Source: Zingiber officinale (lineage: Eukaryota > Streptophyta > Magnoliopsida > Zingiberales > Zingiberaceae). Taken from it: a stretch of 64,000 nt of DNA. The position numbers and the translations under genes were made by a program. The notes under the pieces were generated by a model, which was given only the letters and a program-made list of their open reading frames with translations, had not been told where the DNA came from and made no database searches. Shown one piece after another: positions 43,868 through 55,053 of the stretch. Every line of letters starts with the position of its first letter. The first letter of the stretch is position 1. Where the stretch lies: NCBI RefSeq assembly GCF_018446385.1, contig NC_056001.1, positions 6,901,600 to 6,965,599 on the forward strand, read 5' to 3'.

Positions 43868-44352
43868 AGTATCATCTCAATGTCATATAAAAATCTATTT
43901 CATTCTACAATAAAAAAAAACTTCCCTATAATTTTTTTTACCTATATTATCAAATTTTTTTATATCATTAATTATTGACCTCACTCATATTATTAATTTT
44001 ATTATAAAAGAATAGATTCGAAATTTCATTATCACTTTTAAACTTCAAATGTCAAACTTTACATTCGTAATGGTTAAAGTTTTTTTCTTCAATTTTTTGA
44101 TTTCACAAATTTCTCTATAAACCTTCTATTAGATATGCCTTTATATATCAAAAGTTTGAGATTTATAATTTAAGAGTGATAATTAAATTTCACACATATT
44201 TTATTATCTCAAAATTAATAATATGAATTAGACTAGTCATTAATGATGTACAGACAAATTTAATAATGTAGGATAAAAAAATTATAAGGAAGTTTTTTTT
44301 ATTGTGGAGGGAGAGATGAGTTTTTATATGACATTGAAGTGATATATTAGAG
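43868..44352. mobile_element. Long-hairpin MITE, about 480 bp
   Basis: The left arm CTCAATGTCATATAAAAATC, CAATAAAAAAAAACTTCC and TATTATTAATTTT is mirrored by the right arm GGAAGTTTTTTTTATTGTGG and GAGTTTTTATATGACATTGA. The stem covers about 140 bp per side. A half copy lies at 44886-45175. Confidence 0.75.
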
Positions 44353-44885
44353 TAACAAAAACTCATATAGAATTTTAAGATTATATTTGATTCAAGTTAT
44401 CATATATAATTTTGGTTATATGATTATCAAGTAATCATATAATTAAGATTATAGAGAATAAAATATAATATAATGTTATTTAATTCAATTAAATAATATA
44501 ACAAAAACTTATTTATTTAGAAATATTAATATATAATATAATTTAATATTTTACTGTATTATCCCTGATTACAAAACCAACAATATATATTATTTTTTTC
44601 TTTTTGAACTTTACATTTTTACAACTTTACCCTTTTCCCTCTCTCTCAATAATATTTTTAAAAATATAATTTTATTTTTTAAATAAAATATCACATATTT
44701 TTTATTTAATTTTTATAATTTAAAATAGAATTTAAATAAAAAAACTCTAATTTTATGAGATTTTTTAATTTTGGATTGCATAACCTTTTTACCTATATAT
44801 CGAGAATGGATCATTACTCGAGAATCACGGATTACTTAAATGAATCAAAATTTTCATTGATAATTTTAGATGAATTATTTTTAAT
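44353..44885. other. AT-rich non-coding stretch
   Basis: Repeated ATAATATAA/TTATATTAT words suggest decayed MITE sequence. No gene is visible. Confidence 0.4.
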
Positions 44886-45175
44886 AGGAAATTTTTAAAA
44901 AAGATTTGTGAAATGAAAAAGTTAGAAGAAAAAACTCCAATTATATAGACAAAAGGTTTGTGATTTATAATTTAAAAATGATAGTTAAAATCTAAACTTA
45001 TTTTTTTTCATCTCACAATTAATAACATGGGTGAGATTAATTATTAATAATGTAAAAAAATGTAATAACATAGGATCTATAAGGTTTTTTTTATTATTAC
45101 GAAGAAGAGGGATAGACTTTCATATTTTGATTGTGATATTAAGATGACATATTAGATATTATTAAAAAAAATCAA
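44886..45175. mobile_element. Half copy of the long-hairpin MITE
   Basis: GTTTGTGATTTATAATTTAA, TCACAATTAATAACATGGGT, ATAAGG-like TATAAGGTTTTTTTTATTAT and TTGTGATATTAAGATGACAT follow the right half of the element at 43868. The left arm is missing. Confidence 0.6.
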
Positions 45176-45479
45176 ATCGAACTCTAACTAATGGGAGATG
45201 CCTTGACTATTTGAGATGCCTCATAAGTCATGACCCACTCGAACAATAAAGCGTGGTGCGTGCTCTGCGGAGGACTGTAGATCACGTCTGACGTGGAGGG
45301 ACAGGTGGGATTGCGTTGGCGCCGGTCAGATGGCGTTTGCTGAATCTCGTCCGTCGGATCAGGGAAGGCGACATACGTGCTCCGTTCTAAAGCGGATGAT
45401 GTGAGAGAAAGTGGGATAGGAAACGGGGATAAAGTGAACAAGAGTGAGCCAGATAGAGAGACAAGGCAGAGAGGGGCCG

Positions 45480-46582
45480 TTTGGAGAAGCATCGGGCCGC
45501 TGTTTATGTTGGTGAAGAGGGAGGAAAAGCTTCGATCTTTCTGTCCCTTCGCGTCGCTTCTCGGCGCGTTTCAAATGTCAATGGAATCAGATTGAAGAGC
45601 GGAATCGAGAAATCGAGCGAGAATCTTCGTTTCCTGTGGTCGGTGTTGGATTCGAGACAGCGTGTTCGGTACTCTCCTCTCTCAGTTTTCTTGCGTTTTC
45701 TCCACCTCTTTTGTCCCAGTTTTGCTGCGTGGAGAGGATGGAGAGACTGAATCTTGACGAATGAGTCTCGGTAGGCGTGTTCGAGGTTTTCTTATTCTTT
45801 CTAATATCCATCTGTCTTCTTTTTTATTGTTTCTTTCTTCGGTGGTGGAGTTGATTTTGGTTTGAGCAATCTTGAGGGGAACTTGGTTAGGAGCTCTGCG
45901 AATGATCTCTTCGTTTTTTTGTTCTGACCCAGACGTACGGCTACGGAGACAATGATCGAGGTTTAGGTCCGAGTTCGGTGGTTTTTGGTTTGTTTTGTTT
46001 TCATCTTCCTGCTTCGTATTTTTTTTGAATGATCCCATAAATGCTGGATCCAAAATTTCTTCCTTTCCTCTTCTTTTTCGGTGCTTTATCTGAGAACCCG
46101 ATTCCTTTGGGCTCCCAAGATGAAGCTCTCTTTCCCCCCTTTTTTCCCTTCTTGCTTTTAATATCCCCAACTCTCTTGTTGCTTATCTTTGTTTCTTTGT
46201 CTTCACCTCCGTTCTGCCTTTCCCTTCCTTCTTGGTCTTATTTCCTAATTTTGGATTTCTCAAATATTACACGTTTTAGGTTTTAGTTTGCTCACTTAAT
46301 TCGAACTCTGCGAATAATAATCTCAGATAAAAACATTTTCCCTTGGCGCAAAATTAAGAAAAAAAAAAGTAACTTTTGACAGGCAGTATTCTACCTTTAT
46401 TAACCCCACCAGATCTCTCTCTCTCTCTAATATGACATTCTAGTTTCTTGATGACATATCTATAGCGGATATGATTTAGAAATGATATAAGGATGCTAAA
46501 AATCTCTCTGGCTTTGGCTTTGCCTTTGGTTTTCCAGAGTGGCGAGAGGAGACTGCAGTGCAGAAGAGCTAGCCGTCTGATC
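45480..46582 (+). promoter_or_regulatory. Probable 5' untranslated exon and leader intron of the 46583 gene
   Basis: A GC-richer stretch around 45480-45667 reads like a transcript leader. A candidate intron starts GTACTCTCCTCTC at 45668 and ends TTTTCCAG at 46537, giving a leader exon joined to AGTGGCGAGAGG just before the ATG. There is an AG/CT microsatellite (TCTCTCTCTCTC) near 46412. No convincing TATA box. The splice model is inferred. Confidence 0.5.
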
Positions 46583-49500
46583 ATGGATGAATCAGAGAAG
46601 GACGCAGAGGGATCGCGAGGTTTGATGCGCAGCAGAAGAATGGCTAATCGATCCTCGCCCGCAACGCGACAGCAGCGAATGGGCTCCTCTTCTCCAACCG
46701 GTACTTTGTACGCTTTCCCTTCGGAGTTCCCCAGATTGCCCTCGGTCCCTCATCAAATTTACTTTGGGAGGGACCTTGCTGCTATTATTTAAATACTTTA
46801 ATAACAACAAGGAACGGTTTTGTTTGGTGTTCTGCTTCTCTGTGGGTTAATGGTGTGTGCTTGATTGTTTGCTCTTTTGTCCTCTTCTTTGCTCTTCTCT
46901 TCCTTTATTAGTATGATCCGTACCTTTGATGCTCGATTAATTGACGTTTTTTTTTTTTTGTATTTCACAGTTTCTAATGATAACGGCGATTGTAGTTTTG
47001 GAGATGGAGTGAATGATAATGTGGCAATGGTTAGGCGGAAGAAGGTTAAGATCAATCCTTCCAGATGGAGATCAAGCAATAAGGATGCTTCTGGCGACGC
47101 AGGTGGCAGTGACTCTGAAGCTGAGGATTTTGGTTCATTCCAACCAATGTTTAGTGCAACATGTGCCACTAGTCTTCCTAGTCAAAAGAAAGAACGGATA
47201 CAGAGAAAGGTTTGATTGTTTTTTTCTTTTCTTTTTGTGCCTGTTTAACTTAGTGTTTGTTTACCTGATGTTTTGCTTCAAAAGGTTGCTGAGGAGAGTG
47301 ATTCTGTTGATCCTGCACTTGTTCCAAGGAAATTGAGATCAGGTATGAACTAGTTTTTCTTCCTTGAAGAATGTGTAAAATAGTCATCATTATATAAAGT
47401 ATTTTGAAAATTATTCAGTGCACAACCATATCAAAAATATGATTCCAGAGGGATGAAACAATAGAAAAAGAGGGACAGATACACTCAAAGTTAAGGACCA
47501 AAAGAACAAAGAAAAGTTTAGGCCGCACCATCGAAAACAATTTCATTGAGAGATCACCAAGTAACCTAAACATGGATATATTTAGAAGCTATCATAGGTT
47601 GATAGTTAATTTGTCCCAGTTCAGGTGAATGCTCATTGCTCAAAGTGACAAGACATGGAGAACCATATACAGCATATTGAATAGCACCCTCGGCAAAGAT
47701 GGTTGCAGGTTTTGCGTTGACATTGACATTGACAGAGAGTGAACGACGCATCATGGGAGCCCCCTTTGGGAGAGATGCTATTGTGGGAATGCTATCTTGC
47801 TGCAGATGATAACAGTAAATTTTGGTTTCACAAAGTTTAATGGGTATACTCTCTTCCTACTCAACATGGACATTCTGCTCCATAGTGTTCCGCCAGAGAC
47901 CAACTCATTGTGAAATGGTCCAGATCCTTATATAAGTTTTATGGATCCCAAGGTTTACTTGAATGTTTGTTGCTTGATTGCAACCATTTTCTAATTTTGC
48001 TGTCTGTCACTTCTAATGCATATCACTGGTTATTATATAAAAATTATTTTAACATCATTTTTGGACAATTTTTTAACGACATTTGATATTCTTTCTTTTT
48101 ATAATTTTTAGAACATGTCAATTTCTACTAGGTTGCTTTTCCTTTTGTAAAAATGGTACCAAACATTACAAGGTTATATAGCTTGTATCTTTATGCACTA
48201 ATGCTTTGATTATATCTTGGTGATCTTTTCTGCTTCAGCTATAAATAAACGCAGCAGAGGACCCTTATCTCTTGCAATACCAAATGCAAAGAAGAAACAT
48301 TGTCAAACTTTTAATAGACTTCCGGGGTTTCCAAGAAACGGAGGAAGGAAATGCAAGCAAAATCAGGTCAGTTGTTGTTTGTGATTTACCTTGGATGATT
48401 TTTTTGTTTAAACTTACAACTGGTGGTGTATATCTTATCCTCATTTGCTGTTTTAAGTAGTTGTTCGAAGCATTTACAAAGGATGAAGAGGTTGTTATCG
48501 AGGCTTTGTGTGAATTATCCAAAATGCTACCTATAGGTGCACAAACTGCAGATAAGGAAGATAGAAAAGCATTGGACAATCACCAAATTTACTTGGCTAG
48601 TTGCTCAGAAGGTGAATTCTTTTATATATACTTTGTTTTTTTTTTCATTTTCAGTTTTTGGAATTTGAAGGGGAGCCTTGGCGCAATGGTAAAGTTGTTG
48701 CTTTGTGACCAGCCTCTTGCAAAAAGCAGAGTAAGGCTGCGTACAATGAATCCTTCCCCGGGACCCCGCATGGCGGGAGCTTCGTGCACCGGGCTGTCCT
48801 TTTTTTTCAGTTTTTGAAATTTATGCATTTTATCTGATTTAACAGGTTCGAAAGTGGATAAAAATCTTTTGCAACAAGCCCTGGCTGATGAAAGTAAGAA
48901 TACCTCTTCTTGCTTGGTGAAGCCATTAGAAGATGAAAAAATTGAAGTGCATGCTCCTTCTGAGCAGTCTACGGCAGTTTGCCAGAAAAAAACTGCTGAT
49001 TCTAATTTGAATAGAACTCCAGAACTAACTTTGATTGAAACTGAACACCCAGAGAATGCTCCTTCCATAACTTGTATGAGTATTTCCAGACGTCCAGGAG
49101 TCCTGCATCGTTGCTGTACTGGAAATAGGTTGGTTTTTTCCATCTGAGCTGTGGTCTTTTCAACATTGTTTGGTTAACAACATATTATTATATTCTGTTC
49201 ACTTTTTTTTCTTCTTCATTTTCATGAAAGAGTGATACAACCAGCTGAGCAAGTTGAGTGTAACAATGAAGGTAATGTAAAGTTGGTGCCTGACATAGGA
49301 AATGAATTGATTCCCCAAAACATTATAATATGAATAATTTAAATAGTTTAGTTTTAATTAACCTAATCAATAATGTAATTAATAATTACTTCCTAATGCA
49401 CTTAGCAGGAACTCCATCACAAATCCAGAAATCAAGCAGTTCTACAGTTTGGTCTCGTCCTCGGAACAATATCACTGGACTTTCTTCCAAAGTAATTGAT

Positions 49501-50829
49501 CTTCCAACTGAGAAGGTAATAATGCATGAAAAATAGAAAGACTATTTATTTATAGATACATCTGTGTGTGAAACTTCCTCCAATCCTTTTAATTAGTCTT
49601 CTTGTTCATGTTGCTTGTAACTTTTTGTAGTGTTCTTACTTTGGTCCCACCAAATAATTTTTTTTACTTTCGGATTGTATAAGCCTACAATTGTTTCTAG
49701 TAGTAGTTATGTTGTGTTGCTTACAGGTTCCTCTTGGTGCAATCCCAACATGGAAGAAGTGCGCCATTCATGTATTCATCGGACATAATATCAAAAGCTA
49801 TCAGGATAAAGAGAGACAATGCAGACTTTCCTCAGTGTGTGATGAATCTAAGCAGGGGGAGAGAAAATCATGTGCACTAGCAAACAATGAGAGAGCTGGG
49901 TCACAAAGTGGATCGAGTGGAATGGCTTCTGCTGCTATTTCTCTAGTGGAGAGGAATAAGCACGACGGAAGAAATGGAATTTTATGTTATAGTAGACAGA
50001 TGCAAGCCCAGCAATATTCTGGTTTACTGGATGTCAAGCAAAAACCGGTAATTTCTTGTTGTCATTGTTTTTGATTTCACATGTCCCTAATAGATTTCAT
50101 CTTTCTTTTCCAGGTCTGTGACTTTCTTTCGTTGTCATCCGGAGGTGATAGTGTCCATACTGCAGACGGAGCGAAGTTTACTGGGCAGCTTCATTCTCCC
50201 AATTTGCATACCCATGTTCCTCAACATTCCCTTATGCCTTTTCCTTTCCATAGTTATCCATATGCCCTACCTTATTCAGAAAAGCTACTTCCTGTGGCGA
50301 CTCAACAGGTAGACAAATAATCATTTTTCTATGAAGACATTTCACATTCCTTTTTCCTCTGTGACTGGATCATTAATCAATAAGCTTTTCATACTCTGTT
50401 TGGAATTCCGGTTGAGGCTTCCTGGAACTTAAATTGCTTTTTCTTTTCTTTTTGTGTATACAGGTGCAACTACAGGCACCACATTTTATGGGAAATCAAT
50501 TCTATAGACCCCAGATGGACAGCACCATCAGCAATATACAGCTTCAACAGCAGTATCAGCTGCAACTGCTATGGCAGGCTCATTATGCTAACTACCGACC
50601 CCCTGCAGGTATCGGTGTGCCACCGAATGAGCGGCCACACGACTCTTCTGCTTCTCTTGTCCAAAGTGCTCGGACTTCAATTCTCTCTCCTCCCCTTTCT
50701 GTACAGATGCAAGGCGAATCTTATCACCCAACTTTCCTTCGCCAACATCGTCAGCTTATTGCTAATGCTTCCTCATCATCTGCAAATGTAAAGCCTCACA
50801 AGAACCGACAATTGGGGACCCTGTTATGA
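46583..50829 (+). CDS. Unrecognised plant protein, 668 residues, 11 coding exons, probably nuclear
   Basis: Coding exons: 46583-46700, 46971-47209, 47285-47342, 48239-48366, 48461-48611, 48846-49128, 49231-49271, 49409-49515, 49727-50047, 50114-50308, 50464-50829. All junctions are GT-AG and the phases join into one open frame of 2007 bases. The N-terminus is basic and Ser-rich (MDESEKDAEGSRGLMRSRRM) with nuclear-signal-like VRRKKVKINPSRWR near residue 60. Residues 139-181 are basic (KRSRGPLSLAIPNAKKKH), followed by a helical acidic segment (EEVVIEALCELSKMLP, near 190-205). Residues 376-400 (IPTWKKCAIHVFIGHNIKSY) look like a short conserved helix. The C-terminal third is rich in Gln, His, Pro and Tyr (LQQQYQLQLLWQAHYANY). 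No enzyme motif, signal peptide or membrane segment. A regulatory nuclear role is a guess. Start: first ATG after the leader acceptor. Confidence 0.82.
47560..47850 (-). pseudogene. Coding-like fragment in intron 3, opposite strand
   Basis: On the minus strand an open stretch reads IPTIASLPKGAPMMRRSLS, FAEGAIQYAVYG and LVTLSNEHSPEL, ending in TAG at 47571-47569, and is followed leftward by untranslated-like sequence. The codon pattern looks genuinely coding. I do not recognise the family. It may be a retrocopied 3' end of another gene, or a nested gene's last exon. Confidence 0.4.
48667..48803 (+). mobile_element. Au-like SINE with target duplication
   Basis: It starts GAAGGGGAGCCTTGGCGCAA, continues with a tRNA-like head, then CAGCCTCTTGCAAAAAGCAG, GTAAGGCTGCGTACAAT, CCCCGGGACCCCGCATGG and GCTTCGTGCACCGGGCTG, and ends in a T run. 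TTTTCAGTTTTTG(G/A)AATTT flanks both sides (48648-48666 and 48804-48822). It lies in the intron between exons 5 and 6 of the 46583 gene. Confidence 0.85.
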
Positions 50830-51250
50830 GTGGCTCTCGTGATAGACACTCTCTTGGTGACAAATTTATCCAATAGGATGACATATCCACTTATCTTGTT
50901 CTTTCGAGGGCGGCCTAGCTGCGGTTTACAAGCACTCTCGATGACAAATTTATCCACTAGGATGACATTTCCGACACCTCTGTCTGTATACTTGGCGAAG
51001 CATATAGGAAGCGAACTCGTCCTGATGATCTGGTTTTCTTTTGCATTGGTTTAGGAAGGAAGAGCCCTGTGTTCAGTGCTTGGCATTCCAATTTAGTTAG
51101 ATTTGTGTGTTTCGCTGTACTTTGTGACGTGGGCTAGTAATATGGTGCAGTGATGCCCAAGTCTAGTTAAATCAGATATTTGGTAAATATGTTAAAAGTT
51201 GTGATATTTGTAGCGACATCGATGGTAATGCAATGATAGTTACAACAGTA
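50830..51250 (+). other. Probable 3' untranslated region of the 46583 gene
   Basis: No continuing frame. GATGACA(T/A)(A/T)TCC and ATGACAAATTTATCCA(C/A)TAGG occur twice (near 50858 and 50940), a short internal duplication. No strong polyadenylation signal could be assigned. Confidence 0.4.
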
Positions 51251-51257
51251 AGAATTT

Positions 51258-51475
51258 TTTGGGATGTATTCAATTAAGAGATTAAATTATTTTTATTTTT
51301 TTTTAATGATAGATTTATGCGGAGTTGATAGATTTTTATTGATTTTTATAGAATCTCATATAGTACAAATTTGATGAAGTTTTATAAATTTTTTTGCAAG
51401 ATTTTTATAAATATTTATAAATTTCATGAAAACTTGTTAATTTAAGAGATGTATTAAATCTTGGAAAAGGTGGTG
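51258..51475. mobile_element. MITE-like element, about 220 bp
   Basis: An inverted second copy lies at 53036-53265. Shared words are GATGTATTCAAT, TGATAGATTT(T/A)T, TTTTTATTGATTTTTATA, CTTGCA(A/G)GATTTTTA-like and GATGTATT(A/C)AATCTTGGAAAA. AT-rich, non-coding. Confidence 0.65.
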
Positions 51476-52131
51476 TCTAAGGGGGTGTATTTAATATTGG
51501 GCTTTTAGTTATTTTGAATGACTTTTGTGAATTTTAAAATCTAGGTGTATTCAATCTAGACTTTTATAAACTTTATAGAAATCTGATGGTATCCAAATTA
51601 GATTTTTATAGATATATGGAAAAAATTTTCCATTTACTCTATTCATTGGTGTCGTTGAGTAATATTGGGAAAATTTTCTCATTTGTATTTGTTCGAACTC
51701 GTGATCTGAACGGATCGCACATACACCCTAGTACATGCTCCTCGACGCTGAGGACATTCTCTAAGAGCGAGAGATTTCGTAATATTTCTTATTGGCTGAT
51801 TGACTGTCTTGCATTTCTAATAAGTTGTTTAATAGTCGGCATGCCGTATAATTATATAATTAGAAATTAGAATGGAAATGTGGTATTTAAACTTAGACTT
51901 TTTAAAACTCTATGAAAATTTTTTGGTATTTAAAGTTTAAATAGATTTCCATAGATTCTTTTAGAAATCCTTGGATATAAATTTTAATTAATAAAAACTC
52001 TTCAAAACATTTAGTACAATTTTTAAAATAAAATAAAAAGTCTTCTCATCTTTAAAATTTTTATAGACTTCAAATCGCTTTAATTTTTTACAAATAAGTT
52101 CTTTCTTTTTCCGCTCCTCGATTTTGATTAT

Positions 52132-52490
52132 TTATTTGATCTTAAAGGTCTTATCCTTGTTCGACCTCTTGGCGGCGTGCATCAACCTCTCAGCATGCAT
52201 TTCATGCGAAGCTGAGAGTCTTATGAAATGTCGTTCTCTGATGTTATAACTGCAAAAGAATGGATCGGAACGGCTAGAATGGAACAGCAACCGCTTGCAG
52301 CCTTTTCTCCGACGGCGACTCATGGCCGCAGGCTGCAAGCGGAGATTTTTTCTTCGGTTGCTCGTGATGGAAAACAATGAGTGTCATCCGGTGAAACTTG
52401 CGGTGCACCAGAAAAGAGGAAAACCAATAGAAAAATTGTTTAAGGCAGTCGGTGATGCTTTTGTCGACTACTTGTGAGTAGGTCAAACTC
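52132..52490. other. GC-richer, coding-like segment in the left foldback arm
   Basis: The right arm carries the diverged counterpart at 53831-54180. Two conceptual frames survive in both: on one strand SNRRKNL, MSR(R/N)(R/W)RKGCKRL, SDPFFC and RERHF..LSASHEM.AERLM; on the other LQPFL, RFFLRLLVM, NNE and KRGK, ending YL and stop. Neither matches a family I know. It could be a captured exon. Confidence 0.45.
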
Positions 52491-53035
52491 GAAGTTGATT
52501 TAAACGACGGCGTTGTGCGGAAGAGAAACTTGAGACAGTAGATTTTAATATAAAATATATATTAATAAATCAAATAAATTCTAAACTTAATTAATAGCTA
52601 ATTTAATAAAGTCTAATAAAATTGGACCTAAATAATATTCTATAAAATTTATAAAATTTTAAAAATTCCTAAATAAATTTTATATATTTATATTTATTTA
52701 TTTTAATAATATTATTACTAATCAAATTTATCAATTTAACATTTTATTAAAAATTTGACTAAATTAAAGGGTTGACCAACATTTGAAGTTAATTTGGATC
52801 AAATTTATAAATAAAAATATTAAAATTATTATAAAATTGTTGGATTTAAAATTATATTATTAAAAATTTTTATTTAAGTAAGACGTTATCTTCTCTTTGT
52901 TTTTAGCCAAAATAAATAAAAGTATAAAAAGTTGTTTATGGACAAGTATACTATTTATTATTTTATTAAAAAAATAAATTTAATTAGATATTTTAAGTTT
53001 TGTTTGAAAATAAATATCGTGCGAGACCATAACCG

Positions 53036-53265
53036 TCTACGCTTTTCCAAGATTGAATACATCTCCTTAAATCCACAAGTTTCCGTGAAATTTATAAATG
53101 TCTGTAAAAATCTTGCAAAAAAGTCTATAGAACTTTATAGAATTCTTTTCATAACTATATGAGATTATATAAAAATCAATAAAAATCTATGAACTCCAAA
53201 AAAATCTATCATTTAAAAAAATCAATAAAAGTCATTCAATCTTGAATACAACCGTAAATTAAAGG
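53036..53265. mobile_element. MITE copy at the centre of the foldback element
   Basis: It is the inverse of 51258-51475, with TCCAAGATTGAATACATCTC and CATTCAATCTTGAATACAAC near its two ends. It separates the two foldback arms. Confidence 0.65.
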
Positions 53266-54595
53266 GTGGATTTCTTAGAGTTCTATAGCTTTTTTTTTCA
53301 AACAAAACCTAAAATACCTAATTAAATTTATTTTTTTTAAATAAAATAATAAATAGTATATTTGTCTATAAAAAAACTTTTTATATTTTTATCTTATTTT
53401 GGTTAAAAACAAAGAGAGGATAACGTCTCACTTTATAATTAAAAAAAGTTCATAATATAATTTTAAATCTAATAATATTATAATAATTTTAAATATTTTT
53501 ATTTATAATTTTGATCTAAATTATCATGAAATGTTACCCTTTTATTTGGTCAAACTTTTAATAAAATATTGAATTGATAAATTTGATTAGTAATAAAATT
53601 AATAATATTATTATTAATTTGATTAGTAATTATATAAATTTATTTAGGAATTTTTTAAATTTAATAAATTTTATAGAGTATTTTTATGGTGTAATTTCAT
53701 TAGACTTTATTAAATTATCTATTAATTAAGTTGAGAATTAATTTAATTTATTAATATATATTTTATATTAAAATATAATGTCTCAAGTTTCTCTTCCCTA
53801 TATCCACATAGTCATAGTCCAAATCGACTTTGACTTTGACCTACTCACAAGTAACCGATAGAAGCATTATCGGTCGTCTCAAATAATTTTTTTGTTTGTT
53901 TTCCTCTTTTTCGACGCATCGCAGGCTTCACTGGATGATACTCTTCATTGTTTCTCATCACGAGCAACCGGAGAAAAAATCTCTACCTGTCACCTGCCAT
54001 TATGAGCCGCAACTGGAGAAAAGGCTGCAAGCGGTTGTCATTCCGTTTCAGCTGTTCTGATCCATTCTTTTGTCATTATAATGTCAGAGAACGCCATTTT
54101 AGAGGACTCTCAGCTTCGCATGAAATGAATGCTGAGAGATTGATGTAGGCTACTGAAAGATTGAACAAGGACAAGGACTTTAAGATAAAAAAAAAATAAT
54201 CAAAATAGAGGAGTAGGAAAAGAAACAACTTATTCGTAAAAAATTAAGGTGATTGGAAATCTATAGAAATATCAAAGACGAGAAGAAGATTTTTTATTTT
54301 ATTTTTAAAATTGTACTAAGTATTTTGGATAGCTCTTATTAGTTAAAATTTATATCCAAAGAATTCTAAAAGAATCCATCAAAATTTATTGAAACTTTAA
54401 ATATCAAAAAATTTTCATAGAATTTTAAAAAGTCAAATTTGAATACCACATATTTTTTTAAAATTTTATAAAAATTTAATTATTAGATATCTATAAAATT
54501 TATAAAAATCTAAATTAAACACACTTAGATTTTTAAACTTTATTAAAATTATTTAAAATAATTAAAAGTCTAAGACTCCTTTATTTCGGTTTTTA

Positions 54596-55053
54596 TCCTG
54601 ACAACTATTAGTACAACTCTGCCATTTGGCTGCTGTTATCAGTTCTGTTGCTAACCATTCTTCCGTGGAACAAATTGCGTGTTACACTGGCGATGGGGCG
54701 TCTCACTGCGTCCGTGATTCACGCTCACGAAGTAGTCCAGGCGAATACTTTTTCTCCCTGCGCCCTGACAGTCCGCCCCAGGTAAATCATGTGATTAAAA
54801 GATAAATGGTAGATGAACCATAAACTGGATTTAACCTCAAATTACAAATCAGGGAGCTATGGACGGCGTAGATGCGGACATCTCATTGAACCAGATGGGG
54901 TGGTGTAATTGCATGTTTACAATCTTGGAGAGGATCTCTTCGACCCCGTCCCAACTGCAAAATTGTCTTAATTCTACTCGTTTAAGTCGCCGCCCTGCTA
55001 AGACACCTTCTCACAACTGATACCTCCGGGTACCCTCGTTCGCTCCGTCCGCC
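54596..55053 (+). promoter_or_regulatory. Promoter and 5' leader region of TRAP-alpha
   Basis: The region is GC-balanced and follows the foldback element. No clear TATA box lies near the ATG. A pyrimidine-containing leader (CTCGTTCGCTCCGTCCGCC) precedes it, consistent with a TATA-less housekeeping promoter. Confidence 0.45.

Larger units (their letters stand above)
51480..54595. mobile_element. Foldback element, 3.1 kb, arms of about 1.3-1.5 kb
   Basis: The left arm (51480 to about 53000) and right arm (about 53285 to 54595) are inverted diverged copies. Matching words include CTTTTAGTTATTTTGAATGA against its inverse near 54550, AGCATGCATTTCATGCGAAGCTGAGAG against CTCTCAGCTTCGCATGAAATG near 54106, GGCTGCAAGCGG(T) in both arms, and TAAACTTAATTAATAGCTAATTTAATAAAG near 52580 against its inverse near 53710. 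A 230-bp MITE sits at the centre. No transposase is visible. Each arm includes a GC-richer 350-bp segment that may be captured sequence. Confidence 0.75.

Noticed and set aside
45184..46170. Minus-strand frames of 70-160 codons upstream of the 46583 gene
   Set aside because: They overlap its promoter and leader, have no family signature, and no splice model joins them.
48672..48745. tRNA gene
   Set aside because: Only a tRNA-like head of a SINE: the target duplication, the non-tRNA body and the T tail show retroposition.
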